Shown: positions 43,976-52,779, counted from the stretch's first letter. The stretch: DNA of 64,000 nt from Clostridium sp. (GCA_018362895.1 JAHALR010000004.1:62001-126000), one strand, 5' to 3'. Numbers and translations: made by a program. Notes: generated from the sequence alone by a model not told the origin.

Positions 43976-44434
43976 TTATTCAACATACATCAAAACTTGA
44001 CCGTATTCAACAGCTTCACCGTCTTTTACACAAATCTGTGTAACTTTTCCTGAAACTTCTGATTCAATTTCATTCATCAATTTCATTGCTTCGATAATAC
44101 AAACAACTTGACCTGTTGAAACAGTAGCACCAACTTCAACAAAAGGTTTGGCACCCGGTGAAGAAGCCAGATAGAATGTACCAACCATAGGAGAAGTAAT
44201 GGGTTTGCCTTTCGGAGCTTCCTCTTTCTTCTCTTCAACAGCAGCAGGTGCAGTTGCAGGAGTAGCTGCAACAGGTGCTTGTACAGCTTGAGGTACAAAA
44301 GTTTGTGCTTGTACCAGTTCTTTTTCTTTTCTGATAACAATAGCTGATTCTGATTCTTCAAGAGTTAACTCAGTTAACTCACTTTCAGAAACCATTTTTA
44401 CCAGTTTTTCAATATATTCTAAATCGAAATTCAT
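43976..44434 (-). CDS. accB: Biotin carboxyl carrier protein of acetyl-CoA carboxylase
   Basis: The 152-aa carrier has an N-terminal helix (MNFDLEYIEKLVKMVSESEL), an Ala/Pro/Val linker (about residues 55-80), and the biotinyl domain with SPMVGTFYLASSPGAKPF and the biotin-lysine motif EAMKLMNEIES. AAAGGACAAAATT precedes the ATG at 44434, which decides this start over one nine codons upstream. It follows efp, a neighbourhood seen in cyanobacteria and some Bacillota. Confidence 0.95.
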   Translation of the reverse strand: MNFDLEYIEKLVKMVSESELTELTLEESESAIVIRKEKELVQAQTFVPQAVQAPVAATPATAPAAVEEKKEEAPKGKPITSPMVGTFYLASSPGAKPFVEVGATVSTGQVVCIIEAMKLMNEIESEVSGKVTQICVKDGEAVEYGQVLMYVE

Positions 44435-44466
44435 AATTTTGTCCTTTGTTAAATTCATCAAGTCTT

Positions 44467-44534
44467 GGAATACCGGCGTTCACGAAAACTCATCGTTTCG
44501 TTCACATAGGCAGCTTTGTGCCTACACGGATTCC
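44467..44534. ncRNA. Predicted three-way-junction RNA between efp and accB
   Basis: Starting 1 nt after the efp stop, three stems nest perfectly. An outer helix pairs 44467-44475 with 44527-44534 (GGAAT and CCG, one bulged A, against CGGATTCC). A first hairpin is ACGAAA/TTTCGT (44482-44487 with 44496-44501, 8-nt loop). A second is TAGGCA/TGCCTA (44507-44512 with 44519-44524, 6-nt loop). No T-tract follows on either strand, so it is not a terminator. It is richer in GC than its surroundings. It does not match a tRNA or a hammerhead ribozyme. Confidence 0.6.
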
Positions 44535-44535
44535 G

Positions 44536-45093
44536 TTATACTCTATCGAGATATTCATTTGTTCTTGTATCTACTCTGATTCTGTCTCCGTTAGAAATGA
44601 AGAAAGGAACGTTCACAACTGCACCTGTCTCAAGTTTAGCAGGTTTTGTACCGCCTTGCGCAGTGTTGCCTTTTTCTGCCGGAGGTGTATCAACAACTTC
44701 CAATTCAACATGGTTTGGCATATCTAGACCGATAATTTTACCATCATGAAGAAGAATATTTACATTCATGTTTTCTTTCAAATATTTTACACCATCACCA
44801 AGGTGATCATCAGTAACAGCAAGCTGTTCGTATGATTCTGTATCCATCATTATGTAATCAGAACCTTCTTTATAAAGATATTGCATTTCACGTTTGTCAA
44901 GTGTAGCTTTAGCTACTTTTTCACCTGCTCTGAATGTTTTTTCAACAACGTTTCCTGTTTCAACGTTTTTCAGTTTTGTTCTAACAAAAGCAGCGCCTTT
45001 GCCGGGTTTTACGTGTAAAAATTCAACAACTGACCATAAGCCGTTATCGAGTTCGAGTGTTAATCCTGTTTTTAAATCATTTACTGAAATCAT
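44536..45093 (-). CDS. efp: Elongation factor P
   Basis: Translation factor that helps the ribosome join proline runs (185 aa, three beta-barrel domains). The tip loop is VKPGKGAAFVRTKLKNVETG, with the lysine that is modified in many bacteria. Further family blocks are YLYKEGSDYIMMDTESYEQL and the end TRTNEYLDRV. GAGGAAAACC precedes the ATG. No lysine-modifying gene (epmA, ymfI) is adjacent. Confidence 0.96.
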   Translation of the reverse strand: MISVNDLKTGLTLELDNGLWSVVEFLHVKPGKGAAFVRTKLKNVETGNVVEKTFRAGEKVAKATLDKREMQYLYKEGSDYIMMDTESYEQLAVTDDHLGDGVKYLKENMNVNILLHDGKIIGLDMPNHVELEVVDTPPAEKGNTAQGGTKPAKLETGAVVNVPFFISNGDRIRVDTRTNEYLDRV

Positions 45094-45217
45094 TAGGTTT
45101 TCCTCAATTATTCTGCTGTTTAAAATCTTAACATAAAAAATAAAACTTGAAAAATTTTATACTTAATTATAATTAACAAAGTTTATAAAAAGTATAAAAA
45201 TAGGCTAAAATATTTGT

Positions 45218-45730
45218 ATGGCTATTGCATATTTATGTCTGGGTTCAAATTTAGGAGACAGAGCCGGCTTGATAGAAAAGGCGGTCAACCTGCTTGGTCT
45301 TTCACAGAACATAAAAATAATAAGAACTTCTGCACTTTATGAAACAGAACCATGGGGAATTAAAGACCAAAACTGGTTTTTGAATATTGCCGTTGAAATA
45401 AAAACAACACTCAATCCGCAAGAACTTTTAAAAAAATGTAATGAAGTAGAAAAACTTTTAGGAAGAAATCGTAACGAAGAAATTCGCTGGGGAGAAAGAT
45501 GTGTTGATATAGATATAATTTTTTATGACAAAGAAATAATTAACGCCGAAAACTTGACAATTCCTCACAAACAACTGCATAAAAGAGCTTTTGTTCTCAT
45601 CCCTCTTTTAGAATTAATTCCTGATTTTGTTCATCCTATAATAAACAAAACTGTCTCTGATTTATATGAAGATCTCGAAGACGTTGAAGAAGTTTTTTTG
45701 TATGGAACAAGAACCGATGAACAAAACTAA
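45218..45730 (+). CDS. folK: HPPK, 6-hydroxymethyl-7,8-dihydropterin pyrophosphokinase
   Basis: Folate pathway enzyme of 170 aa. Motifs seen: AYLCLGSNLGDR, SALYETEPWG, NWFLNIAVEI, then RWGERCVDIDIIFYDKEII with the two catalytic Asp. The end HKQLHKRAFVLIPLLELIPDFVHP is typical. Divergent from efp across 124 bp. Its last 14 bp overlap the next gene. Confidence 0.95.
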   Translation: MAIAYLCLGSNLGDRAGLIEKAVNLLGLSQNIKIIRTSALYETEPWGIKDQNWFLNIAVEIKTTLNPQELLKKCNEVEKLLGRNRNEEIRWGERCVDIDIIFYDKEIINAENLTIPHKQLHKRAFVLIPLLELIPDFVHPIINKTVSDLYEDLEDVEEVFLYGTRTDEQN

Positions 45731-46931
45731 AATAGCTATAATAGGCGGAGGTCCTGCCGGTGTAATGTGTGCTTTAAAAGCAGCAGAAAATCCTAATAAT
45801 GAAATATATATTTTTGACAAAGGTATAATCCTTAATACACTCCTGCCAACCGGTGGAGGAAGATGTAATCTTGCTTATAGTGAATTTGATTTTAAAGAAC
45901 TTGCAAAATTTTATCCCAGAGGGGAAAAATTCCTTTATTCTGTTTTTTCAAAATTTTCAACTTCCGATACACTGGAATTTTTCACAAAGATAGGTGTTGA
46001 TACTTACACTCAAAATGACAACCGAATTTTTCCGGTTTCTGATTCATCAAAAGAGGTAAAAAACGCACTAATAAAGAAAATGGAGCAGTTTGAACAAAAA
46101 AATATAAAAAAATATTTTGAACAGGTTATAGATATAAAAAAAACAGCTGAAGGTTATCATCTAAAAACAAATAAAAAAACACACAAATTCAACAAAATTG
46201 TAATATCAACAGGAGGAAGAGGTAACGGTCAAAAGCTTGCAAAAAATCTCGGTCATAATATTACACCAATGAAACCGGCTTTGTGTTCTCTTATTACTCA
46301 GGAAAAGGAATTTGCATCAGTTTCAGGTATAAGTTTAAAAAACATATCAGCAGAAGTATTTTTTGAAAAAGAAAAAATAAAAACATTATACGGAGACTTC
46401 TTATTCACACATAAAGGCATTTCAGGACCTCTTGTTTATAAAATATCTTCTTACTGTGCATTCATCAATTTTTCAAAACAAAAACCACTAAAAATAATAT
46501 TAAATATTGTTAATAAAAGTTATGAACAGTTTGACGAAGAGTTTTTAACGCTGTTAAAAACCGCATCTCAAAAAGAATCCGTCAATATTCTTTCGGAATT
46601 TTTGCCTAAAAATCTGGCACACTGTATTTTTGAAAAATTAAAAATAAATACAAAAACAAAAGCAGGACAGTTGACAAAAAAAGAAAGAGAAGAAATTTCA
46701 AAAACAGTCACACAATTTTGTTTTAATGCAATTGATACCGTTAGTGGTGAAGAAGTTGTTACAGCAGGAGGAATAGATCTGAAAGAAGTAAACTCAAAAA
46801 CAATGGAATCAAAATTGCTTGAGGGTTTATATTTTTGCGGAGAAGTACTGGATATTGACGGGTTGACAGGTGGCTTTAATTTACAAAACTGCTGGTCAAC
46901 AGGATACATAGCAGGAAGCTCTCTTCTTTAA
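45717..46931 (+). CDS. BaiN/YhiN (HI0933) family flavoprotein
   Basis: The 404-aa FAD protein opens with a Rossmann motif (KIAIIGGGPAGVMCALKAAE), followed by LLPTGGGRCNLAYS, the mark of this family. At the other end are TVSGEEVVTAGGIDL and ILDIDGLTGGFNLQNCWSTG-like residues (VLDIDGLTGGFNLQNCW). The family includes BaiN, which removes bile acid double bonds in gut bacteria, but most members have no known substrate. The ATG at 45717 with GGAACAAGAACCG before it overlaps folK by 14 bp. Confidence 0.9.
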   Translation: MNKTKIAIIGGGPAGVMCALKAAENPNNEIYIFDKGIILNTLLPTGGGRCNLAYSEFDFKELAKFYPRGEKFLYSVFSKFSTSDTLEFFTKIGVDTYTQNDNRIFPVSDSSKEVKNALIKKMEQFEQKNIKKYFEQVIDIKKTAEGYHLKTNKKTHKFNKIVISTGGRGNGQKLAKNLGHNITPMKPALCSLITQEKEFASVSGISLKNISAEVFFEKEKIKTLYGDFLFTHKGISGPLVYKISSYCAFINFSKQKPLKIILNIVNKSYEQFDEEFLTLLKTASQKESVNILSEFLPKNLAHCIFEKLKINTKTKAGQLTKKEREEISKTVTQFCFNAIDTVSGEEVVTAGGIDLKEVNSKTMESKLLEGLYFCGEVLDIDGLTGGFNLQNCWSTGYIAGSSLL

Positions 46932-46944
46932 TTTAAATATGTAA

Positions 46945-46976
46945 GAGCCCTCCAACACCTTGGTGTCTTCGGGCTC
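46945..46976. terminator. Hairpin between the BaiN-like gene and flagellin gene
   Basis: GAGCCC...GGGCTC (46945-46950 and 46971-46976) enclose ACACC-TT-GGTGT (46955-46966). It is 40 bp after the flagellin stop on the minus strand. No T-run follows, so it may protect the abundant flagellin message rather than terminate it. Confidence 0.5.
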
Positions 46977-47016
46977 AGAAAGAAGTATTGTAAAGAATAA
47001 AATTTTATTAATTTGA

Positions 47017-47931
47017 TTAACCTTGAACAAGGCTGATTGCAATCTGAGGCAATGCATTTGCTTGTACCAACAAAGCAGATGAAGTTTGTTGAAGAATTTG
47101 AGCTTTTGTATAGTTTGCAGATTCTTCAGCAATATCAGCATCCATGATTGTTGATTTTGCAGCTGTATTGTTTTCAATTGTTGTTGTGATAGATGTTGCA
47201 GCTGCATCAAGTCTGTTCATAACAGCACCAATTGTTGCTTTGTTTGTTGAAATAGTGTCAATTGCTGTATCAACAATAGCAATGTATCTTGCTGCTGCTG
47301 AAGCGACTGTAAAAGCAGCTTCTACGTTTTCACCAAGACCTTTTGAATAGTCGATTGCAGTTGTACCGGCATCACCACCAGTCGTATGAGCACCAAGAGT
47401 ATTCTGATCCATTTTTGCAAACATTGATTTATCTATTGTAATAGAGTTGTTTGCTGCTTCAGCATTGGCACCTACTTGAAGTCTTAAGCCCTCATTAGCA
47501 AGTTTACTTGTTCCATCTAACAATTTCAAACCGTTAAAGTTTGATGCACCTGCAATTCTGTCTATTTCAGCCAAACGAGCAGTAACTTCGTCTTGCATTG
47601 CTTTCATAGCACTTTCATCATAGATGCTGTTAGCAGCTTGGGTAGCCAGGTCTCTGATACGGTTTAAGTTGTCTAAGATAACATCAAGGTCACCTTCTAA
47701 TGTAGACAATACGTTATTCCCTGTTTCTATGTTTGCTTTCGCAACCTTTGAACCCCTAATTTGCGTTTCGAGACCTGTTGCTACATACAAGCCGGCAGCA
47801 TCATCTGCTGCTCTGTTTACTTTGTAACCTGTTGACATTCTTTCGAGTGCAGAGTTCAAAGAATTTGTTGCATTTGTCAAGTTTTTTTGCGTTTTTAACG
47901 CAGTAATGTTTGTGTTTACAATAATAGCCAT
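47017..47931 (-). CDS. fliC: Flagellin
   Basis: A short flagellin of 304 aa without the surface-exposed D2/D3 domains. N-terminus AIIVNTNITALKTQKNLTNA and RMSTGYKVNRAADDAAGLYV; then DLATQAANSIYDES; C-terminus IMDADIAEESANYTKAQILQ and ending ALPQIAISLVQG. AAAGGAG lies nine bases before the ATG. I could not assign a sigma28 promoter with confidence. The filament gene is 23 kb from the hook-associated genes and on the opposite strand. Confidence 0.96.
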   Translation of the reverse strand: MAIIVNTNITALKTQKNLTNATNSLNSALERMSTGYKVNRAADDAAGLYVATGLETQIRGSKVAKANIETGNNVLSTLEGDLDVILDNLNRIRDLATQAANSIYDESAMKAMQDEVTARLAEIDRIAGASNFNGLKLLDGTSKLANEGLRLQVGANAEAANNSITIDKSMFAKMDQNTLGAHTTGGDAGTTAIDYSKGLGENVEAAFTVASAAARYIAIVDTAIDTISTNKATIGAVMNRLDAAATSITTTIENNTAAKSTIMDADIAEESANYTKAQILQQTSSALLVQANALPQIAISLVQG

Positions 47932-48252
47932 GGTGATAGCTCCTTTCTGAGAGTCAATAATTACTTCCGTGTATACTCTTTACAATTTCTAAAAAGCCTC
48001 TATTCATTTGCCTATAAAAGCAAACAAAATTAACAGGCTTTAAAAACCTTGTTATTAGTATTTCTTGGGGATGGCTTATCCTTTACACATACATACTACG
48101 GTCTTTTCAGACATTTCCGTATTCACAAAAAGTTAGAAATTTACATAACTAAAGTATGGTTTTTGTTTTTTTCTAAAAAATTTCCATGCTTAATTTATTT
48201 TATTCAGTTTTGGTATAAAATATTTTTAAGAAACAAAACACAGGTCACACCA
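47932..48252. other. 321-bp gap between the flagellin gene and a divergent gene
   Basis: Holds the flagellin leader with its ribosome site and must hold both promoters. A TATAAAATA stretch lies before the plus-strand gene. A plus-strand open frame fills most of it (48049-48252), but its first 68 codons look unlike a protein domain, so I treat it as noncoding. Confidence 0.45.
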
Positions 48253-49476
48253 TTGAAAAATAACATCATTCTAATTTGTAATGACGAAAAAAAAACAGAA
48301 GAAATAAAATCCAAAATCCTTCTGTTGAGAAACGTTGACAATTTTTGTGCAATAAAAGAAGAAAATTGTTTTGAATTTATTAAAGAAAAAAAACCTGTAT
48401 TAATAATATTCCACTGTGAAGAAAATAGTGAAGAGCTGTTGAATCTGACAGGAAAAATTAAACAAAATCATGATTTAAAAACCTGTTCGATAATAGCTGT
48501 TTTTGACTATATTGACGAAAATTTGCTTTGTAATGCTTTTGAAAAAGGCATAACGGATTTCCTTTTAACAAATTCAACAGATTCGGAATTCACAATCAGA
48601 ACAATATGGTGCTTACAAAAAAGAGAAAATTCATACGAATCTGAAAGCAAGAAAGATATTCTCTCTCAATTAAAAATTCTTGATAAAAAAAATCACGTTT
48701 ATACAGAAAATTACACTTATACAATCTTAAAAGAAGAAAGCAAAAAAGAATGGGGAACATTTGTTGTTTTAGCCCCTGACATAAATGTTAGAAGTAAATT
48801 ATCTCCCGATTCTTTAATGAATACAATCAAAAAAAATGTACGTTCCTGCGACATACTTGGATATGCAACGGATTTTAAAATCTATTTATGGTTTAAGCAG
48901 ACTGAAAAAGAAAATGTTTTAAAAGTTTTGGAAAAAATAAAAAAAGTCTTAACATCAAATTTTTCTATATCAGCCGGTTACATAGAAACAAAAGACATTG
49001 CTTTTGATAAAGCTGAAGAAATGGCAAACAATGCTTTATCCAAAGCATTACTAAAAGGTAATTGTTTTATTTATGCAAAAGAACCAAAGAAAAAAGAAAT
49101 AAACCTTGATGTAAACGTCAAAAACTTTAAACTTCATAAAGAAAATCTTGTTAAAAAATTGGAAAATATTCTTTCTCCTCTTTTTTATCAGACCCAAAAA
49201 AGAATAGAAGAAAAACTTTTTGAAACAAAAATTATACAAACAGTAGATGAAGAAAAAAGCATATTTACTCTTGAAAATGAAAAAGGAAAAAGCTCTTTTA
49301 CGGTGAGCTGTCCAGGTTATACAAAAATAAATATAGAAATAATTCATGATATAAAAAACAGTGAATTAAAAGCAGAAAAACTTTTTGTTGATAAAGAAGA
49401 AATCAGTGAAGAAAAAATAGAATATCTTCTTGATTCTTTTATAAAACACTTTCAAAATTATACTAATAATAACTAA
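48253..49476 (+). CDS. Degenerate REC-GGDEF signalling protein
   Basis: About 407 aa from a TTG start (AGG nine bases upstream), chosen because the receiver-like strand begins right there (KNNIILICNDEKKTEE). Residues about 1-125 resemble a receiver domain but lack the phospho-Asp. Residues about 175-300 follow the GGDEF layout (GTFVVLAPDINVRSKL, then RSCDILGYATDFKIYLWF), with the GGDEF sequence replaced by ATDF, so cyclase activity is unlikely. A C-terminal part (about 310-407) is unknown. It may bind c-di-GMP or partner proteins. It is divergent from flagellin. Confidence 0.6.
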   Translation: MKNNIILICNDEKKTEEIKSKILLLRNVDNFCAIKEENCFEFIKEKKPVLIIFHCEENSEELLNLTGKIKQNHDLKTCSIIAVFDYIDENLLCNAFEKGITDFLLTNSTDSEFTIRTIWCLQKRENSYESESKKDILSQLKILDKKNHVYTENYTYTILKEESKKEWGTFVVLAPDINVRSKLSPDSLMNTIKKNVRSCDILGYATDFKIYLWFKQTEKENVLKVLEKIKKVLTSNFSISAGYIETKDIAFDKAEEMANNALSKALLKGNCFIYAKEPKKKEINLDVNVKNFKLHKENLVKKLENILSPLFYQTQKRIEEKLFETKIIQTVDEEKSIFTLENEKGKSSFTVSCPGYTKINIEIIHDIKNSELKAEKLFVDKEEISEEKIEYLLDSFIKHFQNYTNNN

Positions 49477-49494
49477 ACAAAACAGGAGACTTGT

Positions 49495-50037
49495 ATGACA
49501 ATAGATATAACTGCACAAAACTCGGTATTTTTATTCATAGATGTTCAAGAAAAACTTGTTGGGATGCTAAGAAAAGACAAATGCGCAAAAAAATCTGAAA
49601 TTTTAGCAAGAACAGCAAAAGTTTTGAACATAAAAACAATTTTGACAGAACAATATCCAAAAGGATTGGGTTCAACTATTCCTTCTGTAAAATACAGTGT
49701 ACCTGACAGTGCAAAATATTTTGAAAAAACAAGTTTTAATGCCCTACTTACAGAAGGTGTTGAAAAATCCCTTGAAGGTTCAAAAAATATTTTTATTTTC
49801 GGCATAGAAACGCACATTTGTGTTTATCAAACAACACTTGCACTTCTTGAAAAAGGTTTCAATGTTTTTGTTATAAAAGATGCTTGTGCTTCACGAGAAA
49901 CAGACGAATTTAAAGCAGGAATAAATCTTATGGAAAAAGAAGGTGCAAAAATCCTAACAACAGAAATGGTTATTTTTGAACTTCTTAAATCATCAAAACA
50001 TCCAAATTTCAAAGAAATCCAGGCTTTTATAAAATAA
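49495..50037 (+). CDS. Isochorismatase-family cysteine hydrolase
   Basis: The 180-aa protein shows the triad-bearing motifs of the family: SVFLFIDVQEKLVG with Asp, TEQYPKGLGSTIP with the lysine region further on, and IFGIETHICVYQTTLALLEK with the nucleophile Cys. Substrates vary from nicotinamide to carbamates and the sequence does not decide between them. It is 18 bp after the REC-GGDEF-like gene and 1 bp before a small gene, likely one transcript. Confidence 0.85.
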   Translation: MTIDITAQNSVFLFIDVQEKLVGMLRKDKCAKKSEILARTAKVLNIKTILTEQYPKGLGSTIPSVKYSVPDSAKYFEKTSFNALLTEGVEKSLEGSKNIFIFGIETHICVYQTTLALLEKGFNVFVIKDACASRETDEFKAGINLMEKEGAKILTTEMVIFELLKSSKHPNFKEIQAFIK

Positions 50038-50038
50038 A

Positions 50039-50338
50039 ATGATATTACAAGATTTTTCAGATTTTTTAAAACAAAATGAAGAGAAACCATCAGTTTCTCT
50101 TCTGTATATATGGCTGAAACTCAAAATAGAATCACCTGCAAAAACAAATGTAGAAAGAATTCTTCAAAAAGAAATATATATAGCAAAAAACAAAGCAGGC
50201 AATTTTCTTTTTATCGGAAAATCTCCGTCAGGAAGAAAACTTATGGAAAGTTTATACAACTTTGCACTGAGTTTTGAACAGCAAAAAATGGCAAGATGGA
50301 TTCACAATCAAAAAGCCAATGATTTCAAAAATTGTTAA
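50039..50338 (+). CDS. Hypothetical protein (99 aa)
   Basis: Begins MILQDFSDFLKQNEEKPSVS and contains FLFIGKSPSGRKLMESLYNF. It starts 1 bp after the hydrolase gene, and a strong terminator follows its stop by 20 bp, so it ends the operon. Soluble, basic, no signal peptide. Family not recognised. Confidence 0.65.
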   Translation: MILQDFSDFLKQNEEKPSVSLLYIWLKLKIESPAKTNVERILQKEIYIAKNKAGNFLFIGKSPSGRKLMESLYNFALSFEQQKMARWIHNQKANDFKNC

Positions 50339-50358
50339 AATATTGTAAAAATAAGACT

Positions 50359-50385
50359 TTCGGCATGGTTCCATGCCGAATTTTT
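50359..50385 (+). terminator. Terminator at the left edge of the candidate origin
   Basis: TTCGGCATGG (50359-50368) and CCATGCCGAA (50371-50380) pair perfectly around a 2-nt loop, followed by T5. It stops transcription from the left. Confidence 0.95.
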
Positions 50386-50697
50386 GTATTAACATGGTAA
50401 ACTTTGTCTGTACAAAACCTGTTCAAAACTTTTCAATAACTGTATAAACATATATAAAAATTTTATAGTTTTATACAATCAAAGATAAAAACAAAAAGTT
50501 ATTGAAAATTATGAAACAGTTTTCTACAAAAAATTAACATAGTTATGAACAAGTTTTGTGCTTTATATTGTTTAGTTTATAATAGTTTTATACAGAAATA
50601 ATCGTCTTTATTATCTGTTATTATTTATTTTATTTATTTATATATTAAATTATAAATAAAAAGGTTAAAAAAAACTGTCAGGAGAAAAAATTAAAAT
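50386..50697. other. AT-rich repeat-bearing gap upstream of dnaN: candidate oriC
   Basis: A 312-bp noncoding, very AT-rich region. It contains an 11-bp perfect inverted repeat (TTTTCAATAAC at 50430-50440 and GTTATTGAAAA at 50498-50508). A 12-bp direct repeat TAGTTTTATACA occurs at 50466-50477 and 50583-50594, with an inverted TGTATAAA at 50441-50448. DnaA-box-like words are TTTTCTACA (50520-50528), TTATGAACA (50543-50551) and TTTTGAACA on the minus strand (50428-50420). Gene direction and strand bias change around it. In some cyanobacteria oriC lies beside dnaN. No perfect TTATCCACA box was seen. Confidence 0.5.
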
Positions 50698-51837
50698 ATG
50701 GCAAATATGGAATTTACAATTGAAAAAGAATCACTGCTTACAAATCTAAAAATTGTTGAGAAAACGACAGTAGCCAGAGGTATACAACCTGTACTGTCCA
50801 ATATATTAATCAATGCAACTTCTGACAATTTTATAACATTTTCTGCAACAGATTTAGATATAAACATTGTGTCAAAAACAATAGCTTCTGTTCAAACTCC
50901 CGGAAAAATTACACTCCCGGCAAAAAAACTTTCCGAGATTGTTTCAAAATTAAGCAATAAACCGGTTATTTTTTCATTAAATGAAGAAACTAATATTGTA
51001 AATATAATTTGCGGAAATTCAAAATTTGAATTGATAGGCATTAGTGCTGATGAATTTCCCGCAACTATTTCAGAGGAAGAATTGACAGACAAAGAATGTG
51101 TTGAAATTGATTTGAATCCGTTTATAAAATCAATAAAATATACAGCTTTTTCTGCTGCTAATTATGAAAACAGAAATATTATCAGTGGTGTTTTCTGTTC
51201 TATTTCCAAAGAAAATATCGAAATGGCTGCTACTGACGGAAACAGATTAACAAGAATTGTTGAAAAAATTACAAATGAAGAAGATACAAATATAAGCTGT
51301 GTTATTCCCTCAAAAACTCTTCAGGAATTTTTGAGAATAGCTTCACTTTTGAAGGATTCTAATGATGAAAAACTCTGTTTATTAATTGAAAAAACAAGAA
51401 TTATATTCAAAACTTCTTCAATGATTATGACATCACGCCTTTTGGAAGGTGAATATCCTCCTTACAAACAGTTAATACCCCAATCTTGTGAAAAGAATGC
51501 TGTTGTTGACAGAGAAGAAATGATTTCAGCACTTGAAAGGGTAGCTGTAATGGTTAATGAAAGAACAAATATTGTTAAGTTTATTTTTGGTGAAAACACA
51601 TTGTTTTTGAAAGCTGATACACCTGATTCAGGTCTTGGGGAAGATTCAATTTCAGCTGAATATACGGATGAAGAATTGACAATTGCTTTCAATTACAGAT
51701 ATGTTCTGGATTCTTTGAAAATTATGGAATCAGAAAAAGTTAAAATAGGTCTTGGCGGAAGTCTTTCTGCTACGTTGTTCAGACCTGACAGTGAAGATGA
51801 TTATCTCTGTTTGATAATGCCGATACAAATTAGATAA
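50698..51837 (+). CDS. dnaN: DNA polymerase III beta subunit (sliding clamp)
   Basis: The replication processivity clamp, 379 aa in three similar domains. Seen: FTIEKESLLTNLKIVEKTTV, VLSNILINATSDNFITFSAT in domain 1, AATDGNRLTRIVE in domain 2, and the C-terminal SLSATLFRPDSEDDYLCLIM PIQIR. AGGAG lies 13 bases before the ATG; a second ATG three codons in would fit too. It directly follows the candidate origin and is followed by thrB at 12 bp. Confidence 0.97.
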   Translation: MANMEFTIEKESLLTNLKIVEKTTVARGIQPVLSNILINATSDNFITFSATDLDINIVSKTIASVQTPGKITLPAKKLSEIVSKLSNKPVIFSLNEETNIVNIICGNSKFELIGISADEFPATISEEELTDKECVEIDLNPFIKSIKYTAFSAANYENRNIISGVFCSISKENIEMAATDGNRLTRIVEKITNEEDTNISCVIPSKTLQEFLRIASLLKDSNDEKLCLLIEKTRIIFKTSSMIMTSRLLEGEYPPYKQLIPQSCEKNAVVDREEMISALERVAVMVNERTNIVKFIFGENTLFLKADTPDSGLGEDSISAEYTDEELTIAFNYRYVLDSLKIMESEKVKIGLGGSLSATLFRPDSEDDYLCLIMPIQIR

Positions 51838-51849
51838 AGATGGATTTTT

Positions 51850-52779
51850 ATGAAAGTTAGTGTGAAAGTACCTGCTACGACAGCAAATTTAGGACCGGGT
51901 TTTGATACTTTGGGTCTGGCTCTTCCTATATTTAATACAATTACTGTGGAAGAAACAATTATGCCAGGAACAGGTATAGAAATAAATATTATAGATGAAA
52001 CAAATGAACAGGATATTATCTCAATTCCTACTGACGAAAACAATATTGTTTATAAAGCTATTGAGCTTTTGTACAATTCGATAGGTCAAACACCTAGTGA
52101 ATTAAAAATAACAATCAAAACTCAAATTCCTATTGCCAGAGGTCTTGGCAGTTCTGCTGCTGTTATAGTTGGTGGTTTGATTGCAGCTAATGAACTTTTG
52201 GGTAAGCCTGCTGATGAAGCTGCTCTTTTATCAATTGCGACAGAAATCGAAAATCATCCTGACAACATTACTCCTGCTGTTGTGGGTGGTTTTGTTGTTT
52301 CTTCTCTTGAAGAAGATGGCAGTGTTGTTTATTCAAAAATGAATTGGCCAAAAGACTGGAATATAACTGTTTGTATTCCTGATTATGAACTCTCTACGAG
52401 CATTGCTCGTTCCGTTTTGCCTCAGGAAGTACCGATGAAGGATGCTATTTTTAATTTGAAACATACTGCTATGCTTGTTCAGGCTGTTAATACACACGAT
52501 GAAAAACTAATGAAAGTAGCTCTTGATGATAGGCTTCATCAACAATACAGAGAAAAACTTATTCCTGGTTTGAAAGAAATAAAAGAAGCTCTTAAACATG
52601 AAGAAAATGTTATGGGCGTTGTTATAAGCGGGGCTGGCCCAGCTATACTTGTTATTTCTTATGGCAACAATCTGGACAAAATTAGAGAAACTGTTTCAAA
52701 TGTATGGTTGGATTTGAATGTAAAATCAAAAATTCTTACTCTTCAAGTTGAGGAACATGGCGCTCAAATTGAGGATTAA
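51850..52779 (+). CDS. thrB: Homoserine kinase
   Basis: GHMP-family kinase of threonine biosynthesis, 309 aa. VPATTANLGPGFDTLGLAL and the ATP loop PIARGLGSSAAVIVGGLIAA are clear; the C-terminal motif is GVVISGAGPAILVIS. It lies 12 bp after dnaN and is probably co-transcribed with it, which is an unusual pairing of replication and amino acid genes. Confidence 0.96.
   Translation: MKVSVKVPATTANLGPGFDTLGLALPIFNTITVEETIMPGTGIEINIIDETNEQDIISIPTDENNIVYKAIELLYNSIGQTPSELKITIKTQIPIARGLGSSAAVIVGGLIAANELLGKPADEAALLSIATEIENHPDNITPAVVGGFVVSSLEEDGSVVYSKMNWPKDWNITVCIPDYELSTSIARSVLPQEVPMKDAIFNLKHTAMLVQAVNTHDEKLMKVALDDRLHQQYREKLIPGLKEIKEALKHEENVMGVVISGAGPAILVISYGNNLDKIRETVSNVWLDLNVKSKILTLQVEEHGAQIED

Noticed and set aside
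44467..44534. tRNA or hammerhead ribozyme at the three-way junction
   Set aside because: Only two internal hairpins, no TTCGA-type T-loop, and GAAAC comes before GATGAG, the wrong order for a hammerhead core.
47932..48060. Sigma28 promoter for flagellin
   Set aside because: TAAAG words occur, but none is followed at about 15 bp by a GCCGATAA-like box.
48049..48252. Upstream extension of the REC-GGDEF-like gene with a TTG start
   Set aside because: The first 68 codons read as aromatic and basic residues with no domain pattern, and they overlap the flagellin leader; the start was moved to 48253.
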